NCBI GenBank assembly: GCA_903861045.1
Contig: CAIOST010000045.1
Coordinates: 1-32,543 of the forward strand
Reading direction: 5' to 3'
Source of the DNA: an uncultured bacterium
GTDB taxonomy: Bacteria > Verrucomicrobiota > Kiritimatiellia > RFP12 > CAIWXQ01
Length of the DNA stretch: 32,543 nt
Shown piece after piece: positions 14,955-23,734 of this stretch (position 1 is its first letter; each line of letters opens with the position of its first letter). The notes below the pieces were generated by a model that saw only the letters and a list, made by a program, of their open reading frames with translations, was not told where the DNA came from and did not search any database. A program made the translations under genes and the position numbers.

Positions 14955-17411
14955 TTACAACCGCCCGACACAATCCCGATAGACAAACACCTTCGCCTGC
15001 GGTGCCCGGGGCATCTCCACCGGCAGTCCGGCTTCCTCCAGTTCACGGCCCGACATCTCCACAATCCGGTCCGGCGCATCCATGTCCGTGATCCGGTAGC
15101 GCTTCGCGGGCTCCAACCCGCGGAGACGGACCCGCGCGGCCACGAACGGACTCTCCTTGCGCCGGAAAAGCTGCACCAGGCCCTCCCCCCGATCCGGCCG
15201 ATGGAACTGCCAGGCCAGGGCGTGCGTCTCGGAACGGGTGTGATCGGTGAGCGGATAGAAATCCCCGTAGAAGCACCCTGTCTGCGTCACCTGCCGCCAT
15301 TCGTCCGCCAATTGCTTGAACCGGCGCCAGTCCACATCCGCGCGCCGCAGGTCCTCCGTGAGCGCGGTGGACAGGGCCAGGGAGCTTCGGAAGGCGTAGT
15401 CGTCTGCAACGCCGTGGCTCGCAGAGCACTCAGCCGCACCGAAGAACGGGAGCCACTGCGCCAGCGAATGATGAAACGCCTGTTTGGCCGCAGCATCGCC
15501 GGGCGGGTAATCCGTCTTGTGGAGCGGAACGCCAAGCCGCATGGTCTCCAGATCGTTCCGCCGCCCCCCCGAGGAGCAGGAGTCGATCACCATATCCGGG
15601 AAGCGCCGGCGCAGTTCCGTCCAATAGGCCAGGTACCCCTCCACGTAGCGGATTTCCGTAATCCCCTGGCGGTCCGGCACGTCGTGCGCCCGCCAGAACG
15701 CCAGCGGATCCAGATTGAAATCCTGCCGGTAGAGGTCGATCCCCTGCTCTTGGATCGTGCGGGAGACATGCTCGACCAGCCAGTTCCACGCCGCCGGGTT
15801 GCCGAGATCGAGGAGCGACTCATTGACGTCCCCGCCGTCATAGCGCAGCAGCCACTCCGGGTGGTTCACGGCGAGCCAGGAACCGCGATAGACACGTTCC
15901 GGCTCGAACCAGAGTATGGACCGGATCCCTTTTGACCGGGCATAGTCGGAGATCTCGCGCAGCCCCTTCGGAAACCGCTCGCGGTCCGGCTCCCAGGTGC
16001 CGACGTTCTGCCATTGCCCGCCGCAGGGATACCAGCCAGCATCCATCCACCAGTAGTCGGGTCGGATCCCTTCCGCGAGATATCGGTCAATGAAGGCACA
16101 TTGATTTTCCGTAGTGGCCAGGGCCATCTCGGCGAAGTACGGGCAAGCCGAGGCCGGCAGCATGGGCGGCGGCAACCCGCCCGCCACGCGCGGCATATTG
16201 CACGCCATCATCCAGCGCCGCCAGAGGTTTTGCGACCGGACGCGGTCACCGCGCCAGAAGAGCAGCACGGACAACGGCGTGCGCACCTCTTCGCCCGGCA
16301 ACAGCTTGAAGCGGGCATCCGCCTGTCCGGCGCTGATTCGGATGCGGTCCAGCGTCGCCTGGAAACGCGACGCCCACTGGCCGGCCCACCCCACCACCGC
16401 GATCACGCCACGCCGGTCTTCCACATATTCCAGATTGTAGTAAGGCCAGGCCCGGTGCGTCGGCCGGCCGCCGGTCGGCGCAAAAGAGAGATCCGTACCG
16501 GGCGTCAGCATGGCCTGCTGCGGCTGATAGGCATCCGGCGAAACCGAGTCGCCCGACTGAACGTGCAGCACCCCTTCCGTCGGCAGCGCAATGTCCATGG
16601 ACCGAATATCCGCAAGGATCGGCGTCTCCAGCTCCCCGGCATTGCGGAACCGGAGCATCCACTCGACCGCGGGAAACGCCGTGTACTCCTTGACCTCGAT
16701 CTGCACGGCCAGCTTAGTAACTGGATCCTGCCGGACAATCCGGTGCAGAATCCAGTCCGTCGCGCGGGACGAGGCGTCCTCAATCACCGGCCAGCTCCAC
16801 AACAAATCCGCACTGGTCCGATCCCCGTACGTGAAGGAGCAGCAATCGCCGGCGCCGGGCGTCCGGGCCAACGGCAGCCGCGTCCCGTCGGCGAGTGTGG
16901 CCGCGAGATCCACCCAGTTCGCATGCGCCCAATGCACACTGCCGGTCACGCGCAGGACGAGTTCACGGGTGCCACCGAGAGCCAGATCCAGCAACGCCGG
17001 CGCATCCGCCACGGTCTGCGAGCCGCTCCGCCAGAGTTCGCGCCCATCTGCTTCGACCGAGAAAACCATCGCCTTGGAGTTGATGCGCGTGTGCGGGCTG
17101 TCGTCCACGCCTGCCAGACCTGTCAGCCGCACACCTGCATCCGGCAGTTGAATGCGGATCACGCTGTCCGCATGCGTCCCCAACCCATCGGCGTATCGCT
17201 TACCCTGCAAGCAGAGCGGGGTCTTGAAGACGGAACGTCCGACTTGCAGCGAGCCCCACCCTTGTTTGACCACCTCTATGGCGGCCGTACGTCGGCCACT
17301 TGCCGAGGGCTGACGTAAGCTCTGGAGCACCGGTGCCAGCCAGGCGTCCCGATCCTGCATCTCGTCCGCAGTCACGATCGCCGCGTAGTCCATCTCGTTC
17401 TGGTTTTTCAT
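14955..17411 (-). CDS. GH36 alpha-galactosidase-like enzyme with NPCBM domain (copy A)
   Basis: 818 aa from the ATG at 17411, 28 nt after the upstream gene. An NPCBM domain spans about 42-175 (YADGLGTHADSVIRI, FSVEADGRELWRSGS), then the GH36 supersandwich, then the TIM barrel: YWWMDAGWYP, SILWFEPERVYRG, YRQDFNLDP (D564 probable nucleophile), IDSCSSGGRRND and HKTDYPP (D634 probable acid/base). The acid/base motif KTDYP differs from RSDW of copy C. There is no signal peptide. It is nearly identical to copy B (19424-21907), including long stretches without a base change. The C-terminus differs from B after VYRD. The predicted activity is hydrolysis of a terminal alpha-linked galactose or related sugar. 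Confidence 0.9.
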   Translation of the reverse strand: MKNQNEMDYAAIVTADEMQDRDAWLAPVLQSLRQPSASGRRTAAIEVVKQGWGSLQVGRSVFKTPLCLQGKRYADGLGTHADSVIRIQLPDAGVRLTGLAGVDDSPHTRINSKAMVFSVEADGRELWRSGSQTVADAPALLDLALGGTRELVLRVTGSVHWAHANWVDLAATLADGTRLPLARTPGAGDCCSFTYGDRTSADLLWSWPVIEDASSRATDWILHRIVRQDPVTKLAVQIEVKEYTAFPAVEWMLRFRNAGELETPILADIRSMDIALPTEGVLHVQSGDSVSPDAYQPQQAMLTPGTDLSFAPTGGRPTHRAWPYYNLEYVEDRRGVIAVVGWAGQWASRFQATLDRIRISAGQADARFKLLPGEEVRTPLSVLLFWRGDRVRSQNLWRRWMMACNMPRVAGGLPPPMLPASACPYFAEMALATTENQCAFIDRYLAEGIRPDYWWMDAGWYPCGGQWQNVGTWEPDRERFPKGLREISDYARSKGIRSILWFEPERVYRGSWLAVNHPEWLLRYDGGDVNESLLDLGNPAAWNWLVEHVSRTIQEQGIDLYRQDFNLDPLAFWRAHDVPDRQGITEIRYVEGYLAYWTELRRRFPDMVIDSCSSGGRRNDLETMRLGVPLHKTDYPPGDAAAKQAFHHSLAQWLPFFGAAECSASHGVADDYAFRSSLALSTALTEDLRRADVDWRRFKQLADEWRQVTQTGCFYGDFYPLTDHTRSETHALAWQFHRPDRGEGLVQLFRRKESPFVAARVRLRGLEPAKRYRITDMDAPDRIVEMSGRELEEAGLPVEMPRAPQAKVFVYRDCVGRL

Positions 17412-17439
17412 ACTCTGTTCACCAACTTCTGTTACATTT

Positions 17440-19440
17440 TCAAATCAACAGGCAACGCAGTCCCCACGGTTCCACGTCCTGCAGCGTAATGCGGCCGCCC
17501 GTAGCTTCCGGTTCAACCGACAAGACTTGCGCCCGCCGCCCGATGGACAAAAGGCGGACCTGGCTGCAAGACCATCGCAGATGCACCGTGGCCGCGGGAA
17601 TCGCGTCGAACCCGGCGTTGAGCAGCATCACGGCCCCGCGCTGACGGTCGGCGGCGACACGCGCCACAGAGACCAGCGGCACGGTCTCGTCCACCCGCAC
17701 GGGCATCGCGTCGCGACTGATCCAGTCCGCCGCATTCTGCAACTGCAGCCGCTTCCCCACAGAGTGCAGGAAGATCCACGGCGCGTACCCCATGACCACG
17801 ACCCGGCCGCCCAACTCATTCTCGAAGGCGGTCATCCCCGGCCCCTGCGGACGCGAAAAATAGTCTTCGATCGTGCTCAGGATCCGCACACCTGTCGCGA
17901 TCGGCTCCAGCACATCGCCCATCCCCTTGGCGTCACCCCAGAACTCGATGCGCGCGTCGCGAATTTCACCCGCCGCGCGTCCGTTCATCGAATCGTCCGT
18001 GAAGCGCTCCCACATACCGTTGTCCAGGCGCTTGGCCAGCCGTACGCCCGTGAGATGCCCCAAGCCGCGTTCCGTCAGCAACTCCAGCGCCGTCGAATCC
18101 ATGAGCACACCGCGCGCCAGCATGGCCTTCAGTTCGTCGTCGCTGAACACCTCCGCTACGTGGCCGCAGAGCACCGTGCCAATGGCCGACGCGTCCGAAG
18201 CCAACGGCAGGCCGATATCGCCCAGGACCTTCGGGATGCCGATGTTGTGTCGCCCCGACCAACCCAGCCAACTTTCGCCCGCACGCACCGAGCGCCGCGC
18301 CATCATCCGCGCGCTCCAGGCCGGCCAAAGCCCGGCGGTCGGCAGACCGGCAGCATGCTTCACCCACTTCTCCCACACCGGCCGGGCCGCAGGGATCGCC
18401 TTGACCCACGGCAGGTTATCCTCGAATGTGGACGCGGGCATGCCCAGCATGTTGAACGCCACCCCGTTCAGGCCATGCGCCAGAGCCAGGCTGCATTCGT
18501 TGACCACTGATGCTGGCGACTTCTTCAACCGCTGATACGGAAAGTTTTCCAGTTCGTATTGCACATCGCGCACGGACGGCGGCAGCGTGGCGCGCTGGCG
18601 ACCGCACTCCAGGGCCTTGTCCAGCATGTCGAGCGGTCGCTCGTCCGTGTAGAACCCGCCGCCGGGGCGTCCCTTGGTCGCACCCAGCGCCGTGAACCAA
18701 CGATCAAAAGCCTGTCCCGAATAGGTTGTCCACCCGGCTCCGGCGGTCATCTTGCCGATGACGATGCCCGCATTGACCTTATGAATGGTCGTGCGCACCT
18801 CGGTCATCAGCGACTCAATGGTAGCGATGTTCTGTTCCACCCAAAGCTCACGCACCCCGCCCTGACCGGGCATGTCGAACGCCTGAACCAGCTCCTCGCG
18901 GGTATAGAACCGCCCGGCCCGCGTGGCAAAGAGCGCGAGGCAGGTGTCGCAGAAGCACCCCCACATCACGCCGTGAGAATGCATGCGGATGTCGTCATCC
19001 ACCCAGATGAAATCCGGCCTGGCCTTGGCGACCAGCTCGTACTTGGCCCGCACATAGGCCCGCATCTCCGGCGTGTTGGGACAGGCGCAGCTACGCGAAA
19101 CCGACCCGTCGTGACCAACCATAGGCTGGCACGGCAGCGGCGGCATGTACGACCAGGCCTCGTTGACGTGCCCGATGGTGCAGAGCACGTTGATGCCGAC
19201 CGACGGGATGCCGGCCTGACGAAAGGCGTCCAGCCGCTTCGCGGCGAGTTCCATCCGGCGGGTGTAGATATCGAGCGGAATGTAGAGATGATGCGTGATC
19301 GTCTCGAACATCGCCACTTCGTCCACCACGGACTTGTGCTCCTGCAACAGTGCCAGCAGGTTTTCAAAAGGTTCGTCGGTTTCCCACTGTGGTAGCCCGA
19401 TGCGCCAGGAGAGCGTCAGTTTCTTAGCTGCGTTCTTCAT
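17440..19440 (-). CDS. putative glycoside hydrolase, TIM-barrel type, family unassigned
   Basis: 666 aa from the ATG at 19440 (GGAG 8 nt upstream). The start lies 17 nt inside the end of GH36 B, which implies translational coupling. The N-terminal half looks like a (beta/alpha)8 barrel as in GH42 or the 'hypothetical glycosyl hydrolase' families: SVGINVLCTIGHVNEAWSYM, RPDFIWVDDDIRMHSHG (D148-D150) and a cysteine cluster CFCDTC (162-167). A GH42-like trimerisation/Rossmann region seems to follow (VLMDSTALELLTERGLGHLT), and then a beta-rich C-terminal domain. I cannot assign the catalytic pair with confidence. There is no signal peptide. Its place between two GH36 genes suggests it acts on the same glycan. 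Confidence 0.6.
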   Translation of the reverse strand: MKNAAKKLTLSWRIGLPQWETDEPFENLLALLQEHKSVVDEVAMFETITHHLYIPLDIYTRRMELAAKRLDAFRQAGIPSVGINVLCTIGHVNEAWSYMPPLPCQPMVGHDGSVSRSCACPNTPEMRAYVRAKYELVAKARPDFIWVDDDIRMHSHGVMWGCFCDTCLALFATRAGRFYTREELVQAFDMPGQGGVRELWVEQNIATIESLMTEVRTTIHKVNAGIVIGKMTAGAGWTTYSGQAFDRWFTALGATKGRPGGGFYTDERPLDMLDKALECGRQRATLPPSVRDVQYELENFPYQRLKKSPASVVNECSLALAHGLNGVAFNMLGMPASTFEDNLPWVKAIPAARPVWEKWVKHAAGLPTAGLWPAWSARMMARRSVRAGESWLGWSGRHNIGIPKVLGDIGLPLASDASAIGTVLCGHVAEVFSDDELKAMLARGVLMDSTALELLTERGLGHLTGVRLAKRLDNGMWERFTDDSMNGRAAGEIRDARIEFWGDAKGMGDVLEPIATGVRILSTIEDYFSRPQGPGMTAFENELGGRVVVMGYAPWIFLHSVGKRLQLQNAADWISRDAMPVRVDETVPLVSVARVAADRQRGAVMLLNAGFDAIPAATVHLRWSCSQVRLLSIGRRAQVLSVEPEATGGRITLQDVEPWGLRCLLI

Positions 19441-21907
19441 GGATATCTCCAAGGATTCTATAGACAAACACCTTCGCCTGCGGCGCCCGGGGCATCTCAA
19501 CCGGCAGTCCGGCCTCCTCAAGTTCACGACCCGACATCTTCACGATCCGGTCCGGTTCATCCATGTCCGTGATCCGGTAGATCGTCGCGGCTTCAAGCCC
19601 GCGGAGACGGACCCGCGCGGCCACGAACGGACTCTCCTTGCGCCGGAAAAGCTGCACCACGCCCTGCCCCCGGTCCGGCCGATGAAACTGCCAGGCCAGA
19701 GCGTGCGTCTCGGAACGGGTATGATCGGTGAGCGGGTAGAAATCTCCGTAGAAGCACCCTGTCTGCGTCACCTGCCGCCATTCGTCTGTCAGTTGCTTAA
19801 ATCGGCGCCAGTCCACATCCCTGCGCCGCAGGTCCTCGGTCAGCCCCGTGGCCAGGGTCAGGGAGCTGCGGAAGGCGTAGTCGTCGGCCATGACACCGTG
19901 GCCGGCCGAACACTCAAATGCGCCGAAGAACGGGAGCCATTGCGCCAGCGAATAATGAAACGCCTGCTTGGCCGCGGCATCACCGGGCGGGTAGTCTGTC
20001 TTGTGGATCGGGACCCCTAGGCGCATGGTCTCCAGATCGTTCCGCCGCCCCCCCGAGGAGCAGGAGTCGATCAGCATATCTGGGAAACGCCGGCGCAGTT
20101 CCGTCCAGTAGGCTAAATACCCCTCCACGTAGCGGATTTCCGTAATCCCCTGGCGGTCCGGCGCGTCGTGTGCCCGCCAGAACGCCAGCGGATCCAGATT
20201 GAAATCCTGCCGGTAGAGATCGATCCCCTGCTCCCGGATCGTGCGGGAGACATGCTCGACCAGCCAGTTCCACGCCGCCGGCTGGCCGAGATCGAGGAGC
20301 GACTCATTGCCGTCCCCGCCCTCGTGCCGCAGCAGCCACTCCGGATGGTTCACGGCCAGCCAGGAACCGCGATAGACGCGTTCCGGCTCGAACCAGAGCA
20401 TCGAGCGGATCCCCTTTGACCGCGCATAGTCGGAGATCTCGCGGAGCCCCATAGGGAACCGCTGCTTGTCCGGCTCCCAGGTGCCGACGTTCTGCCATTG
20501 CCCGCCGCAGGGATACCAACCGGCGTCCATCCACCAGTAGTCGGGCCGGATGCCTTCCGCGAGATATCGGTCGATGAACGCACATTGGTTTTCCGTGGTG
20601 GCCAGGGCCATCTCGGCAAAATGGGCGCCTGTATAGGCCGGCAGCATGGGCGGTGGCAACCCACCTGCCACGCGCGGCATATTGCACGCCATCATCCAGC
20701 GCCGCCACAGGTTTTGCGAACGCACCCGGTCACCACGCCAGAAGAGCAGCACCGACAACGGCGTGCGCACCTCTTCGCCCGGCAACAGCTTAAAGCGGGC
20801 ATCCGCCTGTCCGGCGCTGATTCGGATGCGGTCCAGCGTCGCCTGGAAACGCGACGCCCACTGGCCGGCCCACCCCACCACCGCGATCACGCCACGCCGG
20901 TCCTCCACATATTCCAGATTGTAGTAGGGCCAGGCGCGATGCGTGGGCCGGCCGCCGGTCGGCGCAAAAGAGAGCTCCGTACCGGGCGTCAGCATCGTCT
21001 GGCGCGGCTGATAGGCATCCGGCGAAACCGAGTCGCCGGACAGATCGTGCAGCACCCCTTCCGTCGGCAGCGAGATATCCATGGAGCGAATATCCGCCAG
21101 AATCAAGGTCTCCCGCATCCCGGCATTGCGGAACCGGAGCATCCACTCGACCGCGGGAAACGCCGTGTACTCCTTGACCTCGATCTGCACGGCCAGCTTC
21201 GTGGCCGGATCCTGCCGGACAATCCGATGCAGAATCCAGTCCGTCGCGCGGGACGAGGCGTCCTCAATCACCGGCCAGCTCCACAACAAATCCGCACTGG
21301 TCCGATCCCCGCACGTGAAGGAGCAGCAATCGCCGGCGCCGGGCGTCCGGGCCAACGGCAACCGCGTCCCGTCGGCAAGCGTAGCCTCGAGATCCACCCA
21401 GTTCGCATGCGCCCAATGCACACTGCCGGTCACGCGCAGGACGAGTTCACGGGCGCCATTGAGAGCAACATCCAGCACCGCCGGCGCATCCGCCACGGTC
21501 TGCGAGCCGCTCCGCCAGAGTTCGCGCCCATCCGCCTCGACCGAGAAGACCATCGCCTTGGCGTTGACGCGCGTATGCGGGCTGTCATCCACACCCGCCA
21601 GACCGGTCAGCCGCAGTCCTGCGCCCGGCAGTTGAATCCGGATCACGCTGTCCGCATGCGTGCCAAACCCGTCGGCATACTGCGTACCCAGCAGGCAGAG
21701 CGGCGTCTTGAAGACGGATCGGCCCACCTGCAGCGAGCCCCACCCTTGCTGCACCACCTGGATGGAGGCGACGCGCTGGCCGCGAACCGGAGTCCGCCGC
21801 AAGGAGTGAAGGACCGGCGCCAGCCAGGCGTCCCGATCCTGCATCTCGTCCGCGGTCACGATCGCGGCGTACGACATCTCGTCCCGCTTTGCCAATCTGG
21901 CGTCCAT
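19424..21907 (-). CDS. GH36 alpha-galactosidase-like enzyme with NPCBM domain (copy B)
   Basis: 827 aa from the ATG at 21907, preceded by AGGGA; the frame is open a further 56 codons, but that part translates the heptamer array and is not a credible protein. The domain order matches copy A: NPCBM (about 46-180), supersandwich, TIM barrel with YWWMDAGWYP, MLWFEPERVYRG, YRQDFNLDP (D568 nucleophile candidate) and HKTDYPP (D638 acid/base candidate). Relative to A it has one extra residue (VMADDY against VADDY), plus different ends. Differences are scattered single bases with long identical runs, consistent with a recent tandem duplication or continuing gene conversion. Probably cytoplasmic. Confidence 0.9.
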   Translation of the reverse strand: MDARLAKRDEMSYAAIVTADEMQDRDAWLAPVLHSLRRTPVRGQRVASIQVVQQGWGSLQVGRSVFKTPLCLLGTQYADGFGTHADSVIRIQLPGAGLRLTGLAGVDDSPHTRVNAKAMVFSVEADGRELWRSGSQTVADAPAVLDVALNGARELVLRVTGSVHWAHANWVDLEATLADGTRLPLARTPGAGDCCSFTCGDRTSADLLWSWPVIEDASSRATDWILHRIVRQDPATKLAVQIEVKEYTAFPAVEWMLRFRNAGMRETLILADIRSMDISLPTEGVLHDLSGDSVSPDAYQPRQTMLTPGTELSFAPTGGRPTHRAWPYYNLEYVEDRRGVIAVVGWAGQWASRFQATLDRIRISAGQADARFKLLPGEEVRTPLSVLLFWRGDRVRSQNLWRRWMMACNMPRVAGGLPPPMLPAYTGAHFAEMALATTENQCAFIDRYLAEGIRPDYWWMDAGWYPCGGQWQNVGTWEPDKQRFPMGLREISDYARSKGIRSMLWFEPERVYRGSWLAVNHPEWLLRHEGGDGNESLLDLGQPAAWNWLVEHVSRTIREQGIDLYRQDFNLDPLAFWRAHDAPDRQGITEIRYVEGYLAYWTELRRRFPDMLIDSCSSGGRRNDLETMRLGVPIHKTDYPPGDAAAKQAFHYSLAQWLPFFGAFECSAGHGVMADDYAFRSSLTLATGLTEDLRRRDVDWRRFKQLTDEWRQVTQTGCFYGDFYPLTDHTRSETHALAWQFHRPDRGQGVVQLFRRKESPFVAARVRLRGLEAATIYRITDMDEPDRIVKMSGRELEEAGLPVEMPRAPQAKVFVYRILGDIHEERS

Positions 21908-21918
21908 ATTCCCTGCCC

Positions 21919-21953
21919 CCCTGAACCCTGAACCCTGAACCCTGAACCCTGAA
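21919..21953. repeat. five perfect CCCTGAA heptamers
   Basis: Five head-to-tail copies of CCCTGAA (TTCAGGG on the coding strand) lie 12 nt before the GH36 B start codon, in the 55-nt gap after the second small membrane protein gene. They would form part of that gene's untranslated leader. Confidence 0.9.
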
Positions 21954-21962
21954 AACCTTTCC

Positions 21963-22292
21963 CTACCGGCTACCATATGCGAGCAGAAACAGGCCAGCCG
22001 CCACACACGCGATCCCCGCCCAGCGGCGCAGAGACAGGCGCGTGTGCGTAATGCGCGCCAGATAGAGTTGTCCACACACGAACGGCAAGCCGACGATTAG
22101 TCCGAGGGCCAGATTTGCTTCCATATGATTGAAGATAACCACCACCACCACCACACAGGCAAATCCCAGGAGCGTCGCCACCCAGTAGCAGGTGCGCCCC
22201 CACTCCGGCTTCACATTGCCGTAATGCATCATCGCCACGATCACGACCTGCATCACCGTCAACAGCAGCAATCCAAGCGCAGCAGTCAGCAT
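21963..22292 (-). CDS. SMR/ArnEF-like four-helix membrane protein (second of pair)
   Basis: 109 aa; ATG at 22292 with GGAGG 7 nt upstream, overlapping the preceding stop by 7 nt. Four hydrophobic segments fit the EamA/SMR half-transporter size. TM1 reads LTVMQVVIVAMMHYG; at the position of the proton-coupling Glu14 of EmrE there is a Gln, as in ArnE/ArnF-type lipid-carrier flippase subunits. It was probably made together with the preceding gene as a heterodimer (compare EbrAB or ArnEF pairs). The substrate is unknown; export or flipping of a small molecule or lipid-linked sugar is possible but not shown. Confidence 0.65.
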   Translation of the reverse strand: MLTAALGLLLLTVMQVVIVAMMHYGNVKPEWGRTCYWVATLLGFACVVVVVVIFNHMEANLALGLIVGLPFVCGQLYLARITHTRLSLRRWAGIACVAAGLFLLAYGSR

Positions 22293-22666
22293 CGGGAGCC
22301 TCCATCCACCGCCGCCGGTTCTGAGATCATAAAGATCCCGGCGAAGATCGCAACAATGCCGATGAGCTGCGACCCGCTCAGCCACGTGTGCATCAGGGCG
22401 GCGATCGCCAACTGCCCCAGGACAAAGGAGAGGCCCATTCCCAGCGTCTGTGCCAGGTGCGGCGGATAGAAGGCAAACACCCGCATAAACAACCAGGTCG
22501 TCAACATCGCCATACAAACGCCGATTAACATCCCCGGCCAATACCACCCCTCGAACATCGCGCTGGCCTTGAGCAGCACGGTGAGCAGAACTTGCGCCAC
22601 CAGGTAGGCCAGCAGCCAGGCCGCACCGCGCCGACGCCGTAATGGATCATCCTGTGCGTCCTTCAT
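22286..22666 (-). CDS. SMR/ArnEF-like four-helix membrane protein (first of pair)
   Basis: 126 aa from the ATG at 22666, which overlaps the dehydrogenase stop in an ATGA junction. After a basic N-terminus (RRRRGAAW) there are four membrane segments: YLVAQVLLTVLLKASAM, a second around GMLIGVCMAMLTTWLFMRVF, then two more ending GIVAIFAGIFMIS. TM1 again has Gln (AQV) where EmrE has the essential Glu14 (AEV). With the next gene it forms a likely heterodimer. This is the only transporter-like function in the sugar locus. Confidence 0.65.
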   Translation of the reverse strand: MKDAQDDPLRRRRGAAWLLAYLVAQVLLTVLLKASAMFEGWYWPGMLIGVCMAMLTTWLFMRVFAFYPPHLAQTLGMGLSFVLGQLAIAALMHTWLSGSQLIGIVAIFAGIFMISEPAAVDGGSRC

Positions 22667-23694
22667 CGGCACCCCTCGCGTCTGAGCTCTATGGGGAACC
22701 ACGGCTGTACCGTCGGATTAACCGGATGTTCCGGCCACTTTCCAGCCAAGGTGTCAGCCACGGCCTGCGCGGCACGGCGCCGGCAGTCGGCATCGGCTTC
22801 TTCTGAGGAGGCCCCGAAATGCGGGGTCAGCAACACGTTATCGAGACGGAACAGGGGATGGGTGGTCGGAAACCCTTCCTCGGCAAAGACGTTGACCCCC
22901 CCGAACACGTCCAGCGCCGCGTAACGGATGAGCCCCTCCTTGAGCGCGACGGCCAGATCGTCTTCGTTGGTCAGCTCGCCGCGCCCGGTGTTCACCAGTA
23001 CAGCCGTGGGCTTCATCTTGCGGAACTGCGGCATGGCTAGCATGCCGCGCGTGGCGGGCAACAGCGGACAGAGCGGGCAGAGATAATCCGATTCCGCCAG
23101 GATCGTATCCAAGTCGGCGATCGTCACCCCTGCCCGCGCGGCCAGCTCTGGCGTCAGGCAGGGATCGCTGGCCAGCACGCGCAGGCCAAAGGCTTGGCAG
23201 CGCCGCGCCACAGCACGGCCGATCATGCCAAAGCCGATAATACCGACGGTCTGCGTCGCCAGACGGTGGAAGCCCGCCACCCCGATGGAGGGGCGCACCC
23301 CCTGACGTATCGCGCCGTCGAGAAACTTGAGCCGACGCGCAGCCCCCAGCAACAGGGCCAAGGTGTGGTCCGCCACCTCTTCGGTAAAGGCGTTGGGCAG
23401 GTTATTGACAATGATCCCCTTGCGCGTCGCCTCGTCAATATCTATCTTATCCACGCCCGTGCCGATGCGCGAGATAATCTTGCAGCGGGTCAGGCCACGA
23501 ATCACGGGTGTGCGTAAATAGGCGGCAATGATCAGGATCGCATCCGCCTCACGGCAGGCCGCCAGGATCTCGTCGTCCGTCGCGCCCTCGATCTCGACGA
23601 CCCGGGCGCCCAGCGCAGCCAGGTAGCCGCGCTCCGCATCGGTCATCGGCAGCGTACGGGCATTCAGCCGAACCACAATAGGTGCTGCGCTCAT
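22663..23694 (-). CDS. D-2-hydroxyacid dehydrogenase (SerA/phosphoglycerate-dehydrogenase-like)
   Basis: 343 aa; ATG at 23694 with GGAG 8 nt upstream. Family signatures are RIGTGVDKIDIDEATRKGI, the NAD-binding GFGMIGRAVA (about 154-163) with D177 at the end of beta2, NTGRGELTNEDDL (catalytic R238) and LLTPHFGASSEEA (catalytic H292). The segment after ALDVFGG is longer than usual and reads VNVFAEEGFPTTHPLF, so the catalytic Glu is probably E272 or E273. It reduces a 2-keto acid or oxidises a D-2-hydroxy acid with NAD(H); the substrate is not predictable. It lies between the aldolase (40-nt gap) and the small membrane protein (ATGA overlap). Confidence 0.9.
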   Translation of the reverse strand: MSAAPIVVRLNARTLPMTDAERGYLAALGARVVEIEGATDDEILAACREADAILIIAAYLRTPVIRGLTRCKIISRIGTGVDKIDIDEATRKGIIVNNLPNAFTEEVADHTLALLLGAARRLKFLDGAIRQGVRPSIGVAGFHRLATQTVGIIGFGMIGRAVARRCQAFGLRVLASDPCLTPELAARAGVTIADLDTILAESDYLCPLCPLLPATRGMLAMPQFRKMKPTAVLVNTGRGELTNEDDLAVALKEGLIRYAALDVFGGVNVFAEEGFPTTHPLFRLDNVLLTPHFGASSEEADADCRRRAAQAVADTLAGKWPEHPVNPTVQPWFPIELRREGCR

Positions 23695-23734
23695 CTTGTC
23701 TCCAGGTTATTGGTTATCGCTCGCCGCGCGCCCA

